Source: UMGS172 sp045647525
GTDB lineage: Bacteria; Bacillota; Clostridia; Oscillospirales; Acutalibacteraceae
NCBI GenBank assembly: GCA_045647525.1
Contig: JAZRMK010000065.1
Span: 1-13,425, forward strand
Direction of reading: 5' to 3'
Length of the DNA stretch: 13,425 nt
Shown: positions 12,930-13,425 of the stretch, in pieces
Numbering within the stretch: the stretch's first letter is position 1
Layout of the letters: each line of letters begins with the position of its first letter
Translations under genes and position numbers: made by a program
The notes under the pieces: generated by a model
Databases searched by the model: none
What the model was told of the DNA's origin: nothing
The model's input: the letters and a program-made list of their open reading frames with translations, nothing else

Positions 12930-12941
12930 ACCCGGACGGGT
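12930..12941. promoter_or_regulatory. GC-rich palindrome in the lysis-cassette leader
   Basis: ACCCG-GA-CGGGT stands out in AT-rich DNA about 50 bases before the XhlA-like gene, next to TATATATTAT on the minus strand that could hold a -10 box. It is a possible operator; no good -35 box was found. Confidence 0.3.
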
Positions 12942-12976
12942 ATGGGTCGATTAAAAGAAATTTTATTAAAAATTTC

Positions 12977-13012
12977 AAAAAAAAAGATCGGTTGGATCTC
13001 TCCAACCGATCT
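12977..13012 (-). terminator. Terminator of the RHS-type gene
   Basis: AGATCGGTTGGA (12985-12996), loop TCTC, TCCAACCGATCT (13001-13012). On the minus strand a T run follows (A at 12977-12985). It separates the RHS-type gene from the lysis cassette. Its core differs by one base from the lysC terminator core. Confidence 0.9.
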
Positions 13013-13037
13013 CCCCTATAATAAAGAAGATGACCTA

Positions 13038-13425
13038 TTAGATCAGTAACTGATTTCTTCCGAGGAACAGCCGAATTGCTTCGGCTGTTCCGTTTGGTTT
13101 TATGGCGAACTTACGGGATACAAAGCCTGTGCCGAGCTGAAGCTCGTCAAACTCTTTTCTGCCGAAACTATCGGTCTTGGAATGGCTGGTGATGACTCTG
13201 CTGCCGATGTTGAATTTTACGATCTGAGAATCGTTTTCAGCCTTTTCGTAGGTAATAGTCTGACCCGAGCCGTTTGCCTTAATTATCTCCTTTTTAGTGA
13301 GATCACCTTCGGAATCGTACTTATAAAGAATGGTGTTTACCAAATCTTTACCGACGATGGTCTCGTTATCACCAACGGTGATGCGGCACTCGGTAGCACG
13401 GCAGATTTTACCGTCCTCGTACAAA
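13038..13425 (-). CDS. C-terminal end of a YD-repeat/RHS-type protein (5' end outside the window)
   Basis: 128 residues are visible; the frame is open at the window edge, so the start is missing. YD/RHS-type units can be seen: ILYKYDSEGDLTKKEI, then SHSKTDSFGRKEFDELQLG and TGFVSRKF. RHS proteins are large, usually secreted or cell-surface beta-cages that can carry a toxin at the C-terminus. The homologous sequences I recall continue past SRKF with an aromatic-rich stretch, but here the frame changes character to AIKPNGTAEAIRLFLG and stops 26 residues later, with a perfect stem-loop forming most of those last codons. This suggests the 3' end was cut off or replaced, so the gene may be a fragment. 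The terminator downstream is intact. The family call is moderately confident; toxin activity is not supported by anything visible. Confidence 0.65.
   Translation of the reverse strand, partial: LYEDGKICRATECRITVGDNETIVGKDLVNTILYKYDSEGDLTKKEIIKANGSGQTITYEKAENDSQIVKFNIGSRVITSHSKTDSFGRKEFDELQLGTGFVSRKFAIKPNGTAEAIRLFLGRNQLLI
13064..13091. repeat. Perfect stem-loop within the end of the RHS-type gene
   Basis: GGAACAGCCGAA and TTCGGCTGTTCC are exact inverse complements around a 4-base TTGC loop (GCAA on the coding strand, a stable tetraloop). Next to it lies ATCAG-TAA-CTGAT (13043-13055). No T run follows, so it is not a standard terminator. It could be a recombination junction, a replaced gene end, or a protection hairpin on the transcript. 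Confidence 0.75.

Overview
The window looks like chromosomal DNA from a low-to-moderate GC, Gram-positive member of the Clostridia, probably a gut relative of Oscillospiraceae or Ruminococcaceae (inference). The reasons are strong Shine-Dalgarno sites at almost every start, several GTG/TTG starts, a YtvI-like sporulation-family membrane protein, a ThrR/PheB-type ACT regulator beside hom and lysC, and an XRE / sigma / anti-sigma operon of clostridial type. I see no tRNA, rRNA, transposase, integrase or CRISPR array.

Layout. (1) 1-1860, minus strand: one long protein that joins an XRE helix-turn-helix to a clan GH-D (alpha-galactosidase-like) catalytic domain. It has a near-consensus promoter overlapped by a perfect 10-bp-arm palindrome, and a 40-bp palindromic terminator. 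(2) 1902-2966, minus: YtvI/AI-2E-type permease. (3) 3061-6130, plus: a compact operon of an HTH-ACT regulator, homoserine dehydrogenase and aspartate kinase. Its promoter spacer is itself a palindrome, lysC carries an internal start for a separate regulatory subunit, and a strong terminator closes the operon. (4) 6131-6440: non-coding mosaic of short dispersed repeats. (5) 6441-7352, minus: lipoprotein, divergent from (6) 7577-9133, an XRE regulator / sigma factor / membrane anti-sigma operon. (7) 9252-9883: a 57-residue Arc-like ribbon-helix-helix gene divergent from a SLOG-fold (DUF2493-like) gene, with face-to-face promoters and paired inverted operator candidates. (8) 9950-10369: small secreted protein. 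(9) 10543-10890: small DeoR/HTH_11-type protein behind a leader terminator. (10) 10995-12941, minus: a phage-type lysis cassette (XhlA-like, amidase endolysin, holin). (11) 13038-13425, minus: the 3' end of a YD-repeat/RHS-type gene whose last codons run into a perfect stem-loop.

How it works together. The amino-acid operon supplies the first steps from aspartate toward threonine, methionine and lysine. It is probably controlled by its own first gene product, because its leader is too short for a lysine riboswitch or T-box. The other units are small, and most pair a DNA-binding protein with an adjacent palindromic or repeated site. This gives six likely DNA-binding regulators in 13 kb (GH fusion, ACT-HTH, XRE, sigma, Arc-like, HTH_11). 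The most unusual items are the HTH-glycosidase fusion with its built-in operator, the Arc-like/SLOG divergent module, and the lysis cassette directly downstream of an RHS-type gene without any phage structural gene in view.
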